64,000 bases of DNA, taken from positions 36,117 through 100,116 of the forward strand of contig NZ_FPAI01000010.1 in assembly GCF_900116255.1 (NCBI RefSeq), in the 5' to 3' direction. Numbering within the stretch: the first letter of the stretch is position 1; each line of letters opens with the position of its first letter. Below, piece after piece: positions 46,001-53,464 of the stretch. Below the pieces are notes generated by a model that saw only the letters and a list, made by a program, of their open reading frames with translations, made no database searches and had not been told where the DNA came from. The position numbers were made by a program, and so were the translations under genes. Source of the DNA: Halolactibacillus miurensis. GTDB lineage: Bacteria; Bacillota; Bacilli; Bacillales; Amphibacillaceae.

Positions 46001-47190
46001 TGAATACGAGAGAGCGTCCGTCCATTTAGCTGTAAACCGAGCGAGCGCTTAGTGACGGTTTCGTCTTGTTTAAAGTACAAGTAATCCGCTTCAGCTGTAG
46101 CTGAACGTGTGTAAAAGCTGGCTTTATTGATGGCTTCAAATTCATTGTCATACCATGTGTAATCATGGCGATTGATATGTTGACCATTGTCCCACAACAT
46201 ATGAGCGAGATCATGTTCACTCATGTAGTGGATGACATATTCAAAGAATTTCAGTTTTTCACCTTGTTGAATCGTACCAGTATGTTGATCAAAGCCGAGT
46301 AACCCAAATTCACCGACAACGACAGGAATGCCGCTCTTTGTAAAGGTATCATAGACACGGCCGAGTTCGGTATGGATATGTTGTTTCGCTTCTTCATTGA
46401 AGGTTGTTGCTCCGGCAATATTGACACTAAAAGGCCAATAGCTATAATAGTGAACAGTGGCAATAATATTTGGATCATTCATTTCTTCTATCCATGATTT
46501 TAAACGTGAGACGTGTGGTTCTTCTGAACTTGTGTGCATCGTGGGGATGACGACAGGTCGGGTTGTATTATTGCCACCACTTCCTCTAACAATCTCCATA
46601 AATAATGTATTCAGTTCATCTAAGTAGTTTTGGGCTTGTTGTTTTTGATCGGCATCAGATTGACTATAATCCACCGTGAACTGTGGTTCATTTAAACTCT
46701 CAAAGCTCACGTCTTGTGGATAATCTTTAAAGGTGTCACTTAACTGTTCCCAGATTAACTGGAAGCGTGTGACGGTCTCATCATGATTGTTCATCATGCC
46801 GTCACTCAGCCAAAGCCAAGAATCATGATGAATGTTAATCATGACTTTTAAGTCAGATTCAAGTGACCAATCGACGGTTTGTTTGATCCGATTTAAATAA
46901 TCTTTATCAATTACCCCATCCTTCATTCGACCATCAAAGGTAATCGGAATACGAATACTGTTGTAGCCATCTTCTGAAATAGCTTGAATGAGTTGTTCTG
47001 TCACGCGCGGGTTGCCCCAAGCGGTTTCATCTGTCACCTCACCAACGACCGCATCATACGTATTCCCTAAGTTCCACCCCGGCTGCATATCTTTGGCGTA
47101 TTGTTCAATAGTTGTTTCTGCTGAGACGTTTGTTGTAATGAATAAACTGAAAAAAAGCATGAATAAAAAGCCGACGAAACGTTTCTTCAT
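43090..47190 (-). CDS. Cell-surface cellulase with tandem GH5-CBM_X2-CBM46 modules
   Basis: A 1366-residue secreted enzyme. Signal peptide 1-24 (ending NVSA). Module A: GH5 about 27-360, acid/base Glu168 in ESLNEPQ and nucleophile Glu294 in VVVGEFGLLG; CBM_X2-like Ig domain 362-456; CBM46-like domain 462-560. Module B repeats the order: GH5 564-892 (Glu709 and Glu827), Ig 893-988, CBM46-like 1000-1095. An acidic Asp/Thr-rich linker, a C-terminal beta-rich domain (about 1140-1300) and a sorting signal follow: LPHTA at 1331-1335, hydrophobic helix, basic tail. The start is 47190, with AGGAGTG 7 nt upstream; upstream in-frame ATGs have no site. It should hydrolyse beta-1,4-glucans or xyloglucan at the surface, like Bacillus Cel5B-type enzymes. 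Confidence 0.93.
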   Translation of the reverse strand: MKKRFVGFLFMLFFSLFITTNVSAETTIEQYAKDMQPGWNLGNTYDAVVGEVTDETAWGNPRVTEQLIQAISEDGYNSIRIPITFDGRMKDGVIDKDYLNRIKQTVDWSLESDLKVMINIHHDSWLWLSDGMMNNHDETVTRFQLIWEQLSDTFKDYPQDVSFESLNEPQFTVDYSQSDADQKQQAQNYLDELNTLFMEIVRGSGGNNTTRPVVIPTMHTSSEEPHVSRLKSWIEEMNDPNIIATVHYYSYWPFSVNIAGATTFNEEAKQHIHTELGRVYDTFTKSGIPVVVGEFGLLGFDQHTGTIQQGEKLKFFEYVIHYMSEHDLAHMLWDNGQHINRHDYTWYDNEFEAINKASFYTRSATAEADYLYFKQDETVTKRSLGLQLNGRTLSRIHYNDTIVSNMDYHLTDETITFTDDFLQSVVDASAIGTKGVITLSFDDGADWTIDLRVYDTPTVGTNSDDYQTFTLPVDYNGDQLMTLETVYPDGSGAGPQNWTTFKEFSYVFSPDYDNNQLVFTYNEWDGHSRLFDDIDDNRPVTLKLHFLSGEVIEQTIIKKGDTVSTYTIDDYANTMQPGWNLGNTYDAVAGEVTDETAWGNPRVTEELIQFVSEAGYKSIRIPITFDGRLTDDDMIDPDYLARITQTVDWALMRDMKVMMNIHHDSWVWIENEMPQDPEATLKRFETIWQQLAEHFKDYPVDLSFESINEPRFNPEDDLAQGYLNQLNDAFMQIVRGSGGNNALRPVIIPTMHTAMDAHYLNATAEWIDAQHDDFIMATVHYYGFWPFSVNIAGYTTFEQDSKQHVEDYLGKTHDIFSAIDTPVVVGEFGLLGFDQHTGTIQQGEKLKFFEYVINYMNAHNLVHMLWDNGQHIDRNNYQWFDTELRDMLKASIAGRSATANQDYLYFDLNKDVTARTLALELNGRTLQRVVYNDTTLNDGDAFTLVDSTLTFTQSFLDSIVDRSTIGHQGTLTLQFDEGADWTVDLFVSGKVTLKNHTAPIKDFAIPVNYQGNQLITLEAFYSDGSGPAGPQNWTTFKEFGYVFSPDYEDDVLTLIYDEWNNISRLFNEVEANKEVTLRLHFLNGETIDYFVTHDGTTVTGETKEASPPVTDPDDPSTNPEEDEEDTNDDQTNTDDDSATVLDKQIEALKSNGTLTVTLTDTSSLVLSKEHVQKLQEKNAVIKVVTKDVTVSIHSKDLSGESVIAISKTTAFTPVYSDQAVSPIYTFSVTSSGKEVTAFDHPVTLAFNIDETETDALSIYYFNEETQTWEDVGGSYRDGYVITTVNHFSTFAVYNDATFTTGEDTSADDDDKTSTHPNDTNDTPSAENGDALPHTASHIFNLLVIGGLLIVMSIGYMLYKKRQTYHC

Positions 47191-47340
47191 GTAAACACTC
47201 CTATTCGTTTTTACGTGCATGATTGAAAAGTAGTAAGAGAAGAAAAAAACAATAAAATATAAAACAAAAAAATCGTATGATTGATCATACATCAAGTAAA
47301 TAACGTTAAGCTGTCGACACCTCCTTAAGAAGAGATTTTT

Positions 47341-47405
47341 TCAGGTGATGAGTCAAAGTGAAGGGGGAGTCTAAAGGGGGTAGTCATCACCTGAAAACGC
47401 TTACG
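47341..47405 (-). promoter_or_regulatory. cre-like site and inverted repeat upstream of the cellulase gene
   Basis: TGAAAACGCTTACG (47392-47405) matches the cre consensus at 13 of 14 positions, so CcpA repression is likely. It overlaps one arm of a perfect 11-bp inverted repeat, TCAGGTGATGA at 47341-47351 and its complement at 47384-47394, a possible second regulator site or leader hairpin. The 47406-47790 stretch holds no gene that I can support. Confidence 0.6.
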
Positions 47406-47794
47406 TATTAAACTTTAGCATATCCCTGTCGTTTAAAAAACCTAACAGAACAGTGATAAAAACCGGTGAAAAGAAGTAACAAACGTAAAAGTTAAGGATA
47501 TATTTTCTCATGAATAAGTGGGAAAGTACAAACGTTAACGCTGTGTAATGGCAATTGTTCAGTTAGAGCTCATTTTTCATCCCACATGTTCGCCCGCTTC
47601 TAAAAAGAAGCCAACTATTTCAGTCTGGATAATCGCCTCTTACGTCGTTTAATATAGGGTAATAATGGTCCTTTTCTCATTCTTCAGAAAGGAAAAATCA
47701 GTTTGATGAATGAACGGATCTTATTTAAGTCTGTAGAAGTAACTTCAGTACCTTTAATCCTTGGAGAGAATACAGCCCCATTTAATTATTTCCT

Positions 47795-47831
47795 ATTTCT
47801 TTGTTTCTTTGATATAATGAAACAAAGAAAT
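47795..47831 (+). promoter_or_regulatory. Toxin-antitoxin promoter with palindromic operator
   Basis: A perfect 13-bp inverted repeat (ATTTCTTTGTTTC and its complement) brackets an 11-bp centre that contains TATAAT (47813-47818). Binding of the antitoxin or the toxin-antitoxin complex would cover the -10 box and shut off its own operon. The antitoxin start is 20 nt downstream. Confidence 0.7.
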
Positions 47832-47850
47832 AAAGATAGGAGTGAGTAAT

Positions 47851-48222
47851 ATGGGGCAATTAAAAGATAATCAAAAACAAATAGATCGGAAGATCATTCG
47901 TGTGTCCAACAAAAGACAGATTACGATCCCGCTTAAATATTTTGAAAAACTCCAGCTAGGTCAAGAGATTGAATGTGTATTAGAGGACAATCAAATAGTT
48001 TTAAAGCCAGTTCAAGATCAAACATTTAATTACTCAGTAGAAATATTAAAGGAACTCGTTGCAGAAGGTTATGAAGGAACGGATCTTATTTATGCATTTA
48101 AAAGCAAAAGTAACCAAATAAATCAGGCGGTTGAAACATTAATTGATGAGGCGGAAGCTATTGGAAGAGGTGATAAGCAGGGAGCTAGTTTTAACGACAT
48201 TTTTTCAATGGATGATGATTAA
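47851..48222 (+). CDS. AbrB/SpoVT-type antitoxin
   Basis: A 123-residue protein with an N-terminal swapped-hairpin AbrB DNA-binding domain (IIRVSNKRQITIPLKYFEKL, IECVLEDNQIVLKPV) and a C-terminal acidic helical part (ELVAEGYEGTDLIYAFKSK, FNDIFSMDDD) suited to wrapping the toxin. The start is the ATG at 47851, with AGGAG 8 nt upstream; a GTG at 47842 overlaps that site. It overlaps the toxin gene by one base (TAATG). Confidence 0.88.
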   Translation: MGQLKDNQKQIDRKIIRVSNKRQITIPLKYFEKLQLGQEIECVLEDNQIVLKPVQDQTFNYSVEILKELVAEGYEGTDLIYAFKSKSNQINQAVETLIDEAEAIGRGDKQGASFNDIFSMDDD

Positions 48223-48509
48223 TGTACGATATAACTTTCACTAGACATTCAGAAAAGTACTTTAAGAAACTAAAAGAGAAGCCACTAAAGAAAATGTATA
48301 AACTGACTTTAGAAAAAATTCAATTCAACCCATATAGTGGTCAACAAAAACGAGGGGATTTGTCGAAAGTTTATAGTTTTGATATGAGATATCAGGGTGT
48401 TAATTATGAAATTGCTTACCTTATTATTGAACACCCCCAATCCAAAATAGTTGTTATATTAGCTGGTACAAGAGAAAACTTTTATGAACAGCTAAAGAGA
48501 TTAATTTAA
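48222..48509 (+). CDS. RelE/ParE-type toxin
   Basis: A 95-residue basic protein with the RelE/ParE fold: FTRHSEKYFKKLKEKPLKKM at the N terminus, DLSKVYSFDMRYQGVNYEIA in the middle and a C-terminal ILAGTRENFYEQLKRLI. Family members are mRNA interferases or gyrase poisons; the sequence does not tell which. It is translationally coupled to the antitoxin and followed by a terminator, so the pair is a self-contained unit inserted between glycosidase genes. Confidence 0.88.
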   Translation: MYDITFTRHSEKYFKKLKEKPLKKMYKLTLEKIQFNPYSGQQKRGDLSKVYSFDMRYQGVNYEIAYLIIEHPQSKIVVILAGTRENFYEQLKRLI

Positions 48510-48524
48510 TAATTTTTTAAGCTG

Positions 48525-48571
48525 AATAGCGTCACATCAAGTAATATACCTACTTGATGTGACGCTATTTT
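48525..48571. terminator. Terminator after the toxin gene
   Basis: A perfect 19-bp inverted repeat, AATAGCGTCACATCAAGTA and its complement, with a 7-nt loop, then TTAAATG. It may also serve the convergent GH43 gene. Confidence 0.88.
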
Positions 48572-48594
48572 AAATGTGTGTCATTGTTTAATGA

Positions 48595-50121
48595 TTACTG
48601 CTTGGTCATCGATAAGTAATGGGCATCAACATGGCCTGGTTGTGCATTCGTTGAGGTCGTATAAATACCTAACGTACATCCAACAAACCCACCGGCTACC
48701 TCGGTGCTTAAGTAATGACTGTCTACATCTTCTGCCACAACGATTGTCTCCTCATTGATTCGGCAAAGGCCTTTGACGCGTTGACCCGCGCCTTGTATTT
48801 CAAGCGTGACGTCATCGCCATTAATTGGGACTGAATTTAAGATTGTTTCTTCACCGTCAATCAAGCTCAGCATTTGAACCGTTGTCTGACTGTCTTCAAC
48901 AACAACAACTAACCTAATTGAGTAGCGTTCATTTTGTAAGATGGCAAGACCCGCTTCAGACCCAGAAGTTAAGGCAAGGTTTAATCGTGTTGTGAGGTGA
49001 TAATCCATTGCTTGTTGCTTCACACTGATGTAAGTGGGTGAGGCAAGGTCCTTGATTGTTTCTGTCGTTGGATATAACCGTAACCGCCCGTCGCCTACAT
49101 TAAACGCATAGTGTGTCATCACGGGGTTGCGTAAAAACATAAACTCAGGCCGTAATGATTCAAACGTAAAGTGGGTCGTTTCTTCGACAGGTACAAGCGG
49201 TAATTTGTGTGTTTGTTCTTCTAACAAGCGACCGACGCCAGGGTTTACGACTGGCCAGCCGTCTTCAAATACGACTTCAGCTAAGAACGTTTCACGGCCA
49301 AGGTTACTATAGCCATCAAATAATCGACTCGCAAGCATCGTCATGTACCACTGACCGTCTGGCGTTTGAACAAAATCACCATGACCAACATTATGAACTG
49401 GGAAGTCTTTCCCGAGATGACGGTGGGTAAGAATCGGGTTGTTTTTATTACCGATATAAGGCCCGTCCACACGCTCGCTGCGTGCGACCGTACAGGCGTG
49501 ATTATAGCCGGTGCCACCTTCAGCAATCAGTAAATAATAATAGCCATCGATTTTATAAATATGCGGGGCTTCTGGCCATATAGCTGTGTGTAGCGCTCCT
49601 TTCCACAACTTCGTACTCACGCCGCTAAGCTGCATCGTAGTAAGGTCAAGCTCTTGTAACCAGACTTCCCAGTCACCGTTATACTTGACACCTTCAGGGT
49701 TGGGTCTTGTGCCAATATAGTAACACTTACCGTCATCATCAAAGAAAAGACTCGGGTCAATCCCTGGGGCATGATCAATATAGTAAGGGTTTGACCATGG
49801 ACCGGCTGGGTCTTTGGCGGTTACGATAAAGTTACCACCTTCGGTGACATTTGTTGTAATCATATAAAACGTCCCGTCGTGATAACGCAGACATGGCGCA
49901 AAAATGCCGCCGGAATGTTCGGCCCCTGAAAGTGGTAATTGTTCTTCTCGGTCTAAGATATTCCCGATTTGTTTCCAGTTGACTAAATCTTTACTATGAT
50001 AAATCGGGACGCCTGGAAAATAAGCAAAAGTAGACGTGGCTAAGTAATAATCATCACCGACCGCACACACCGATGGATCCGGCGCAAAGCCTTTGATGAC
50101 AGGGTTTTTAAATGTTGGCAT
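48595..50121 (-). CDS. xynB: GH43 beta-xylosidase / arabinosidase
   Basis: A 508-residue cytoplasmic enzyme. An N-terminal five-bladed propeller carries the catalytic base Asp in KGFAPDPSVC, the middle Asp in GIDPSLFFDDDG and the acid Glu in IWPEAPHIYKIDGYYYLLIA; a C-terminal beta-sandwich follows, as in GH43 xylosidases. The start is 50121 (MPTFKNP), because AAAGGAGCG is 7 nt upstream; an ATG at 50148 precedes that site. It follows the GH3 gene by 54 nt in one operon. It should release xylose or arabinose from short xylo-oligosaccharides. Confidence 0.9.
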   Translation of the reverse strand: MPTFKNPVIKGFAPDPSVCAVGDDYYLATSTFAYFPGVPIYHSKDLVNWKQIGNILDREEQLPLSGAEHSGGIFAPCLRYHDGTFYMITTNVTEGGNFIVTAKDPAGPWSNPYYIDHAPGIDPSLFFDDDGKCYYIGTRPNPEGVKYNGDWEVWLQELDLTTMQLSGVSTKLWKGALHTAIWPEAPHIYKIDGYYYLLIAEGGTGYNHACTVARSERVDGPYIGNKNNPILTHRHLGKDFPVHNVGHGDFVQTPDGQWYMTMLASRLFDGYSNLGRETFLAEVVFEDGWPVVNPGVGRLLEEQTHKLPLVPVEETTHFTFESLRPEFMFLRNPVMTHYAFNVGDGRLRLYPTTETIKDLASPTYISVKQQAMDYHLTTRLNLALTSGSEAGLAILQNERYSIRLVVVVEDSQTTVQMLSLIDGEETILNSVPINGDDVTLEIQGAGQRVKGLCRINEETIVVAEDVDSHYLSTEVAGGFVGCTLGIYTTSTNAQPGHVDAHYLSMTKQ

Positions 50122-50175
50122 AAATAGTCGCTCCTTTAATTCATTCATAGTGTCGTGATTGTCTTTTTGTTCGTG

Positions 50176-52299
50176 TTAGTTGTTGTCATTTATATCAATC
50201 GTGTCGGTTAGTGTCTTGCAACCGGTGAGTACTTCAGAGCGCGCTGAAGGTGAGGCAACGTTGACATAAATCGTTGCTTTTGTCCCGTCGAGTAACCTTT
50301 CGCCATCGTCATTCACAACGGTTAAATGTTTCATCGGGATATTAAGAATTAGGCGCTCGGTTGCGGCAACTTTTAACACCATCCGTTTAAAACCAATTAA
50401 TTTCGTCCCTGGCACTTCAAAGACGGAATCCGTTTTAGCATACACTTGAATCACTTCTTCAATCGCGGTATCACTGAGATTAGTGACGGTGACCGTGACG
50501 TCAATCGAATCAAGTTGTTTTTTCGTTACCGTTAAATCGTCGAGTGTGACGTTACCGTACGTAAGTCCAAAGCCAAAGGGATAGAGGGCTTCTTCTTCTA
50601 AGTATCGATAGGTCCGTTTTTTCATCGAATAGTCGCTAAAGTCAGGTAAGTTTGTCGTATCGTGATAAAAAGTGACCGGTAGTTTGCCACTCGGACTCAC
50701 GTCACCGAAAAGTATTTCAGCCAGTGCCTTACCACCAAAACTTCCGGGATACCATGTATGAAGAATCGCTTGTAAGTTCGGATGTTTGTCTAAACCATTT
50801 AGACTGATCGCTGAACCAGCTGAAATAACGGCAATCACGGGCTTGCCTATGTTTAAGAGTTTTGTCAGTAACCGTTCTTGGACCTTCGGTAAGAACAAGG
50901 TTTCTTTATCCCCTGAACCATACACATTACCCGCATCACCTTGTTCGCCTTCAATCGTTGGATCAAGACCAAAACAAGCGATAATGACATCTGAATGATT
51001 AGCGGCAATGAGTGCTTCTGATTCGCGTTCATGTTTCTTAGACAAGGTTGATTCAGCGTAATCGTTATACAGGTGACAACCGAAAGCATAGTGGACGCGT
51101 CCCGTCGGTGAAAACGCTTCTTGAATCCCACGTAAAAAGGTCGTATAACGTGACGCGGTCCCGAAATAATTTCCTCTTAGCGCTTCTAAGCTATCGGCGT
51201 TAGGACCAACAACCGCTACCGAGCTTAACGCTTGTTTGTTTAGTGGTAAAAGCTGATCATTTTTTAGTAAGACGATCGATTTTCGTGCTGCAACGAGTGA
51301 GAGTGTGTGGTGTTCATCACGGTCATTTGCTTCAAAAGGAATCTGATCATACGGGTTATCACTTGCAAACATGCCGAGTCTAACCCGGGTGGTGTAGAGT
51401 TCAACAACGGCGTCCGTGATTTCTTCTTCTGTCACCAGTCCTTGGTTAATGGCCTCATGTAAGTGATGTGAGATGTTACCGGCACACAAGTTACACCCGA
51501 CTTTCATCGCGAGTGCCATCGTTTCAGCGGCGGTCTCTGTAAAGTGATGGTTTAGATGCACATCTTCTAACGCCGCATAATCGGACACCACATGCCCTTT
51601 AAACTGCCAATCTTTTCGAAGAATCTCTTGGATTAATGTCTCACTGACAACGGCAGGGGTCCCGTTAACGGCATTGTATGCGCCCATAAAACTTTCAACA
51701 TCCGCTTCTTTCACGGCTGTTTCAAAGGCGGGTAAGTACGTTTCATACAAGTCTTTTTGACTGACAAGTGCGTCAAATGAATGACGATCGGCTTCTGGTC
51801 CACTATGAACCGCAAAGTGTTTGGCACAAGCCGCTAATTTTAAATAAGGTCCATCCCCCTGTAAGCCTTTAATGAAAGCAGCCCCTAAGCGAGCAGTAAG
51901 ATACGGATCTTCTCCGTATGTTTCCTGGCCGCGTCCCCAGCGCGGGTCACGGAAGATATTAATATTTGGTGACCAGTAAGTCAGTCCTTTATAAATATCA
52001 TGATCACCTTGTGCGTGATATTGGTTATATTTGGCCCGACCTTCGGTCGCGATGGTGTCAGCAATCTCTGTCATCAACTCTTCATCAAACATCGCTGCTA
52101 AGCCGATCGCTTGAGGAAACACAGTCGCCACCCCAGCCCGGGCGACACCATGCAGCGCCTCATTCCAATAGTTATAGTCCGGAATATTTAGCCGTTCAAT
52201 TGCTGGTGCGCGGAAATTAATTTGGTCGATCTTTTCTTCAAGTGTCATCTGACTGACAATGGCTTTAGCTTCTCGTCTTGCGGTAGTGTGTGAAATCAA
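50176..52299 (-). CDS. GH3 beta-xylosidase / beta-glucosidase
   Basis: A 707-residue GH3 enzyme without a signal peptide. The (alpha/beta)8 domain has the motifs NYWNEALHGVAR, SPNINIFRDPRWGRGQETYGEDP, CAKHFAVHSGPEADRH and the nucleophile Asp in KGHVVSDYAALEDVH; the alpha/beta sandwich and C-terminal fibronectin III-like domain (from about 590) follow. SGPEADRHSFD is typical of the beta-xylosidase branch. The start is a TTG with AAGGAGG 7 nt upstream; no better ATG exists. With the GH43 enzyme it forms a two-gene xylan-oligosaccharide operon. Confidence 0.9.
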   Translation of the reverse strand: MISHTTARREAKAIVSQMTLEEKIDQINFRAPAIERLNIPDYNYWNEALHGVARAGVATVFPQAIGLAAMFDEELMTEIADTIATEGRAKYNQYHAQGDHDIYKGLTYWSPNINIFRDPRWGRGQETYGEDPYLTARLGAAFIKGLQGDGPYLKLAACAKHFAVHSGPEADRHSFDALVSQKDLYETYLPAFETAVKEADVESFMGAYNAVNGTPAVVSETLIQEILRKDWQFKGHVVSDYAALEDVHLNHHFTETAAETMALAMKVGCNLCAGNISHHLHEAINQGLVTEEEITDAVVELYTTRVRLGMFASDNPYDQIPFEANDRDEHHTLSLVAARKSIVLLKNDQLLPLNKQALSSVAVVGPNADSLEALRGNYFGTASRYTTFLRGIQEAFSPTGRVHYAFGCHLYNDYAESTLSKKHERESEALIAANHSDVIIACFGLDPTIEGEQGDAGNVYGSGDKETLFLPKVQERLLTKLLNIGKPVIAVISAGSAISLNGLDKHPNLQAILHTWYPGSFGGKALAEILFGDVSPSGKLPVTFYHDTTNLPDFSDYSMKKRTYRYLEEEALYPFGFGLTYGNVTLDDLTVTKKQLDSIDVTVTVTNLSDTAIEEVIQVYAKTDSVFEVPGTKLIGFKRMVLKVAATERLILNIPMKHLTVVNDDGERLLDGTKATIYVNVASPSARSEVLTGCKTLTDTIDINDNN

Positions 52300-52570
52300 T
52301 TTAAATCCTCCTTGATGTCATGGATTGTTTTATGTCACGCCCATTAAGTTAATACACCAATTTAGTAAGCGTCATCACTCGCATCATACCAAAGGGCTTG
52401 ATTAAAACATACCGAAAGGTTAAAGACAAAGATGTAAAAATTAAAGACCTTGCCGAAAATGGTGTTTTATGTGGTGGAATTATTTTATAATGCAAGTAAT
52501 TTTAAAAGAGATAAAACATTTTCAATATCTCTTAGTAAAAGGACGAATCAAAAATAGGAGGAGAATGAGA

Positions 52571-53362
52571 ATGGCTGTGTGTCAGATTGATTATTTTTCC
52601 CGTGCCCTCGAGCGAACGGTGATGTGTCATATGGTGTTACCGAATGATGTGATGGATTATTACAGGGAAGAAAACCCGCATTTTAACAGACCGATGAAAA
52701 CGTTGGTGTTGTTGCATGGGTATTTCGGGTCATCAACCGAATGGTTATATAAAAGTGACATCGTTGAACTTTCGAGTCGCTATAACGTGTGTGTGATCCT
52801 TCCGAGTGGTGAAAATAGTTTTTACACCGAAGGTACCGCCTCAGGGCGCCAGTATCAAACGTATATCAGTGAATTACTAAACTACGCGAGAGATACCTTT
52901 CACTTATCGAAACGAAAAGAAGATACGTTCATCGGTGGTTTTTCAATGGGAGGGTTTGGCGCATTACTCACAGGACTCACTGATCCTGGTACGTATGAAA
53001 AGGTGTTTCTTTTTTCTGCCGCGCTTATTACCGATGAGGTAGCGACGTTTGATGAACACGATCACCAGATGGCGAACGGTGACTATTATCGGTTAGTCTT
53101 TGGTGAACTGAGTGAGGTGAAAGCATCAAAGCATCATCCCTTACATTTGTTAAAACAGCCTCAAACAAACAACGCACACATCCCGTCACTGTTTGTCGCA
53201 TGTGGAACGGAAGACTGGTTAATCAATCATACCCGCCGGTTCATCGATGAGTTAAAGGATAGCCACGTTTCCGTCACGTATTACGAAGAAGCAGGTGGGC
53301 ATGATTTTCGCTTTTGGAATAAGATGATTGAACCTGCGATTCAGTGGTGTCTAGAAGAATAG
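52571..53362 (+). CDS. Esterase D/FrmB-like alpha/beta hydrolase
   Basis: A 263-residue serine esterase. The oxyanion stretch is LVLLHGYFGSSTEWL, the nucleophile Ser is in FIGGFSMGGFGALLTG, the Asp probably in FVACGTEDWLI and the His in EAGGHDFRFW. The start is the ATG at 52571, with AGGAGGAG about 7 nt upstream; the longer open frame adds 34 basic residues without a site. It lies divergent from the xylosidase operon, so it may remove acetyl or hydroxycinnamoyl groups from xylo-oligosaccharides. The substrate is inferred. Confidence 0.85.
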   Translation: MAVCQIDYFSRALERTVMCHMVLPNDVMDYYREENPHFNRPMKTLVLLHGYFGSSTEWLYKSDIVELSSRYNVCVILPSGENSFYTEGTASGRQYQTYISELLNYARDTFHLSKRKEDTFIGGFSMGGFGALLTGLTDPGTYEKVFLFSAALITDEVATFDEHDHQMANGDYYRLVFGELSEVKASKHHPLHLLKQPQTNNAHIPSLFVACGTEDWLINHTRRFIDELKDSHVSVTYYEEAGGHDFRFWNKMIEPAIQWCLEE

Positions 53363-53400
53363 AAACAAGCCGTGCTGTTCGTTTAAGCACGGCTTGTTTC
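53362..53400. terminator. Bidirectional terminator
   Basis: A perfect 15-bp inverted repeat, GAAACAAGCCGTGCT and its complement, with a 9-nt loop, between the convergent esterase and ABC exporter genes. Confidence 0.85.
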
Positions 53401-53464
53401 ATCGGTATAAAAGGATCAACGGTTTGTTGTCACAGCGGTTTCTATTCTTCTTGTTTGTTACTTG

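Noticed and set aside
44000..47100. Assembly artefact as the explanation for the tandem cellulase halves
   Set aside because: The two units differ at many residues throughout, including the Ig and CBM46 domains, so they are a true diverged duplication.
47705..47850. Short open frame (MNERILFKSVEV...) ahead of the antitoxin gene
   Set aside because: The only ribosome-binding-like sequence is 12 nt away and the frame runs through the toxin-antitoxin promoter palindrome.
52469..52570. Longer N terminus of the esterase starting at ATG 52469
   Set aside because: No ribosome binding site, low-complexity basic sequence, and the start at 52571 has a well-placed AGGAGGAG.
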